Source: Hymenochaete sp. R1 (Eukaryota; Basidiomycota; Agaricomycetes; Hymenochaetales; Hymenochaetaceae). From it: a DNA stretch of 19,724 nt. Numbering within the stretch: the first letter of the stretch is position 1; every line of letters starts with the position of its first letter. The notes below the pieces were generated by a model that had not been told where the DNA came from, ran no database searches, and saw nothing but the letters and a program-made list of their open reading frames with translations. The translations under genes were made by a program, and so were the position numbers. The DNA is taken from positions 1-19,724 of the forward strand of contig JAFREE010000276.1 of assembly GCA_019400425.1 (NCBI GenBank), given 5' to 3'. Of this stretch, positions 16,540 through 19,724 are shown one piece after another.

Positions 16540-19342
16540 ATGGACCGCCAACTCTCAGACATCCCTTCGACAATGAGCGCCATGATCAACAACGACTTCT
16601 CTGGCTTTCTCAACATCAAGTCAATAGCCCTTTCCTCGCTGTCGCTTTCGGCCGTCTATGCAGTCTACTTCATTCTCAAACGCCTGCGAAAGGTTCTAGC
16701 CTCACCGTTACGTTTCCTTCCAAGTCCCCCATGCTCGAACTTAATGTTTGGAAACCTTCTCGAGATTCGTGAAGCAGATGCAGCGATCGTACACACAAAG
16801 TGGGCAGAGCAGTATGGGCATGTAATGCGGTACAAGGGTGTTCTATGGGTGAGTTCTTACTGTTTCTATGAAGGATGCGCCGGGTGGAACGAACTCGTAC
16901 CTGTGCATCCCTACGGACTTGGATTGTGATGCTAACTGCTCGAGAATTTATAGGAGGACCGGCTGTTTACATTGGACTTGAGAGCACTCAGTCACATCTT
17001 AACTCACTCAGTAGATTATCAGAAGCCTCCTCAGGCAAGGTTCAATTTAGGTAGATTGATTGGTCAAGGTGAGCGTCCTTCAATAATGCTGTTGTTTTAT
17101 GTGTACTGATACGACCATGTACCTCAGGAATTCTGGTCACTGAAGGTGATGGTTTTTCATATACTATAAGCAAAAGATGCGCTTTCTCATTTCGTTGTCT
17201 GTTTCAAAGGCGAGAAACATAGACAACAGGTCAGTTTCAGGAAGACTCAGTCTTAATTAAGCAACTGACTTCATTTATCTTCCTGCACCTGCAGAGACGA
17301 ATCATGGTGCGTCGGTCCCATCTTTCAATGCTCCTGTATTCTATAATTATCGCTCAATATTTATCAACAATTACAGAATCCTTCATTCGGCCCCGCTTCA
17401 ATTCAAGACCTTACTCCAATCTTGTTCAAGAAAGCCGAATTGGTGAGTAGGCCTAGCCGTCTACTATTATCCGCTGACTGATTGTGGTCTGTCTTGCGCT
17501 TATAGCTTCGCGATATCTGGGTTCGCCAAGTGAAGAACGGTTTCATCAATGCCTCTGGCGTTGGTGGCGGTAAGAAGGGCATCACCGAAGGAGAGGCCAG
17601 AATTGAGGTCCTTGGTGGATTGAGTAGAGCGACGCTCGACGCGATTGGGCTTGCAGGTGCGCTTTGAGTATACTTTTTCTTTGTCTACTTTCGTATTTTA
17701 ACCGCGTAATACTCATTTATGTCAGGCTTCGACTACAGCCTTGGTGCCCTCGAAGCTTACGACAAGCCCAATGGCAGCACCACGAATTCGAAAGCAAGCA
17801 AAGATAACGACGTGCCACAGAACGAGCTGTCACAAGCGTTCGCAACGCTTTTCAATGCGGAAGCGTCAGGTATCTTCAATTTACTGCGTGCTTTCGTACC
17901 TATATTTAGGCACCTTGTACGTTTTTAAAATCCCTATTTTCCCCTCCCTTCTGCGTTCTCTTTGGATCTCGACCTTATTTGATTCTTGACGGGAATACTG
18001 ACATTTCCTCCATTTACAATGCTGCTGTCGTCGTTAAAACGGATCACTCTATTTCACTGGTCAGCCGTCAAGTCGAACGCGCGAGGAAGAGAGGGCGCAC
18101 AAGACGATGAACCGGATCGGAAGAGAACTTCTTCAAGCAAGAAAAGACGCTGCTCTCGGACTGGGTACCGAGAAATCCACGCTTAATGGCGACTCTAAGG
18201 TTAAGCATCTCAACGGCAACGGTAATGGCGCGGTGCATAACGGCAATGTCGACGATGGCTGGGATGGGGAAGACGATCTGAGGATGGACGGAAGGGACCT
18301 TCTGAGCGCACTAGTGCGCGCGAATATGGATACGGAGCTGCCTGATGGGCAGAGGATGTCGGACGAGGATGTATTGGCACGTACGTTTGCGTATTATCCT
18401 TCACAACTTTACTATTCCACTTGTGTAACGCTTTTTGAGGCTAACGTATGTCTGTTCGCTTCCGTAGAGGTTCCGACGTTCTTGGTTGCTGGACACGAGA
18501 CTACTAGGTCAGCGCTGCCTCTTTCTTTTCTCTTTTCGACGAGATCTCACGATTTGTTCTATTCAGTACCGAAACCATGTGGGCACTCTACGCCCTTTCT
18601 CTCAGTCCTTCGGTCCAATCTCGCCTCCGTGCTGAGCTTCTCTCTTACACTCCCGCCTCCAACACCCTGACCGCCGCCGACCTCTCCCCTACCTCCCTTC
18701 CTTTCCTCGACGCCGTCGTCAAAGAGACACTCCGTCTGCACGCTGCGGTCCCCAGCACGATCCGCATATGCACCAAGGAAGGAGGGGACGTGATACCTGT
18801 CGAGAAACCTTATTTGGACAAGAATGGCGTGGAGAGAAGGGAAATTCGAGTACAGAAGGGCGATGGGATCTTCATCCCGATTCTGGCGGTGAATGTGAGC
18901 AAGGAGATATGGGGTGAAGATGCGTTGGAGTTCAAGTAAGTTCTTTTTTACGTTCTCAAGCTGAAGTCGTAGCACTTCTCTAATATAAGGCAATCCTAAT
19001 CGCTAACAAAATCTTAACAGACCGGAACGCTGGCTCTCCCCGACAGGCCTCCCACCCGCCGTTCAACAAATTCCATCCGTCTTTTCTCACACGCTCACCT
19101 TCCTCTCCGGTTCGCGCTCCTGTATTGGCTACCGCTTCGCCATCATGGAGATGAAGGCGCTCCTCTTCACGCTCCTCCGGACGTTCGAGTTTGAGCTGGC
19201 GGTGGAGAAGGAGAGGATCGTGAAGCGGAGTATGGTCGTGACGAGGTCGTATGTGAAGGGTGAGGCGGAGAAGGGGAAGGGGTCGCAGATGCCGATGAGG
19301 GTTAGGCTTTGCAAAGGGGCGATTGGAGTTGCGGGGAAGTGA
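16540..19342 (+). CDS. Cytochrome P450 monooxygenase, 12 exons, 642 aa
   Basis: This is a second, unrelated-subfamily haem-thiolate monooxygenase. Exons: 16540-16848, 16954-17068, 17128-17145, 17210-17229, 17295-17306, 17377-17442, 17506-17656, 17726-17916, 18065-18380, 18468-18507, 18567-18935 and 19021-19342; all phases close. An N-terminal helix (about 28-46) is followed by a Pro-rich hinge. H-R-Q-Q-R-R-I-M-N-P-S-F is the C-helix region. The I-helix is AGHETTS (407-413), ExxR is E466-T-L-R469, P-E-R-W comes at 537-540, and the haem loop is [10 protein letters not shown] with Cys570. The style is that of CYP3A/CYP4-like fungal P450s; substrate unknown. At 642 aa it is longer than usual because of polar inserts, mainly a Asn/Gly/Asp-rich one at about 329-364 and one around 240-265. 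Exons 3-5 are only 18, 20 and 12 nt. The start has a good context (ggcATGG); the next Met is at residue 12. Confidence 0.88.
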
Positions 19343-19681
19343 GGAGATTGGATTATGCAGGATAAGTAATTGGTGTCGTATGCTATACTTGGATATTGTG
19401 TTTGTTCTTTAGCATTAATTAAATTATTCATGAAGCTGTTTATGTTTTGAAGCTGGAAACTTGTATTTTCGAATTTATCGGTATTCGACTCTTTCCATTG
19501 TAGCACTCTTAATGAAGATAAGAAGTCGCTATACTGCAGCCGCTTCACACCTTGAACCACCCTTCAATGCTCACTTGTACCCGCCTGGGGATGTAGCCTA
19601 GGTTATATGGAGTTGTGAGTTCTGAGGCTTGAGATCATCTTGGGGGTGGTGTAAGGCACCAACGACCTTACCGACTACAAC
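19343..19681. other. 3' flank of the second P450, no gene seen
   Basis: The A/T-rich first 100 bases should be the P450 3' UTR. The minus-strand open frame that crosses 19129-19560 is mostly the shadow of the last P450 exon. Nothing else is supported. Confidence 0.5.
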
Positions 19682-19724
19682 ATGGATGAACCCTCGGTCA
19701 TCCCCCAACGATTCAGGGTCAAGA
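19682..19724 (+). CDS. Possible start of a further gene, cut by the window edge
   Basis: An ATG in a good context (acaacATGG) opens a frame of 14 codons that stays open to the window end (M-D-E-P-S-V-I-P-Q-R-F-R-V-K). This is too short for identification, and chance is quite possible. Confidence 0.25.
   Translation, partial: MDEPSVIPQRFRVK

Noticed and set aside
19129..19560. Minus-strand open frame of 143 codons at the right
   Set aside because: Half is antisense to the last P450 exon and the rest is its A/T-rich 3' flank; no motif.
1..19724. Transposons, tRNA or rRNA genes, CRISPR arrays
   Set aside because: I saw no transposase motif, terminal repeats with target duplications, tRNA A/B-box pairs, rRNA stretches or spaced identical repeats.

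Overview
The window reads as nuclear DNA of a filamentous basidiomycete, most likely a mushroom-forming Agaricomycete. The reasons are many short GT-AG introns (mostly 45-90 nt), a tandem pair of DUF6533-type membrane proteins (a family expanded in these fungi), two heavily interrupted cytochrome P450 genes, and no operons, transposase or bacterial-style signals. All exon models were built by hand from splice signals, reading phase and family motifs. Nothing was checked against a database or transcripts.

Layout. Bases 1-712 hold no convincing gene, only a short GC-rich repeat at the left edge. A 14-exon P450 gene lies on the minus strand (713-3091), with a TATA box and two tiny uORFs upstream. 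Next come two tandem paralogous genes on the plus strand for seven-helix-like DUF6533 proteins (4942-6760 and 8027-9872). They share the same exon layout and a conserved upstream element, so a unit of about 3.1 kb was duplicated. A possible fragment of a third copy lies near 14.2 kb. Three small intronless genes for helical, charged proteins follow on the plus strand (10250, 12991, 15787). The last two share a W-S-A-Q-x-K signature. Between the first two sits a minus-strand J-domain co-chaperone gene (10862-11769) with a mitochondrial-type leader and a C-terminal membrane segment. A second, 12-exon P450 gene (16540-19342) has a different I-helix and N-terminus from the first. A new gene may begin at the right edge (19682).

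How they might work together. The two P450s are ER-type membrane monooxygenases of different families. With the DUF6533 proteins they form the kind of accessory, fast-duplicating neighbourhood common in mushroom genomes. No synthase, transporter or transcription factor is visible, so there is no case for a defined biosynthetic cluster. The J-domain gene looks like a conserved housekeeping gene.

The most unusual signal is very small exons. Reading frames close only if exons of 2 nt and 9 nt (both DUF6533 genes), consecutive 10 nt and 6 nt (first P450) and 12 nt (second P450) are used. The 2-nt exon is present at the same place in both DUF6533 paralogs, between two introns of about 56 nt with good splice sites. 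One further junction in the DUF6533 pair does not close with ordinary splicing and may hide a 5-nt exon.
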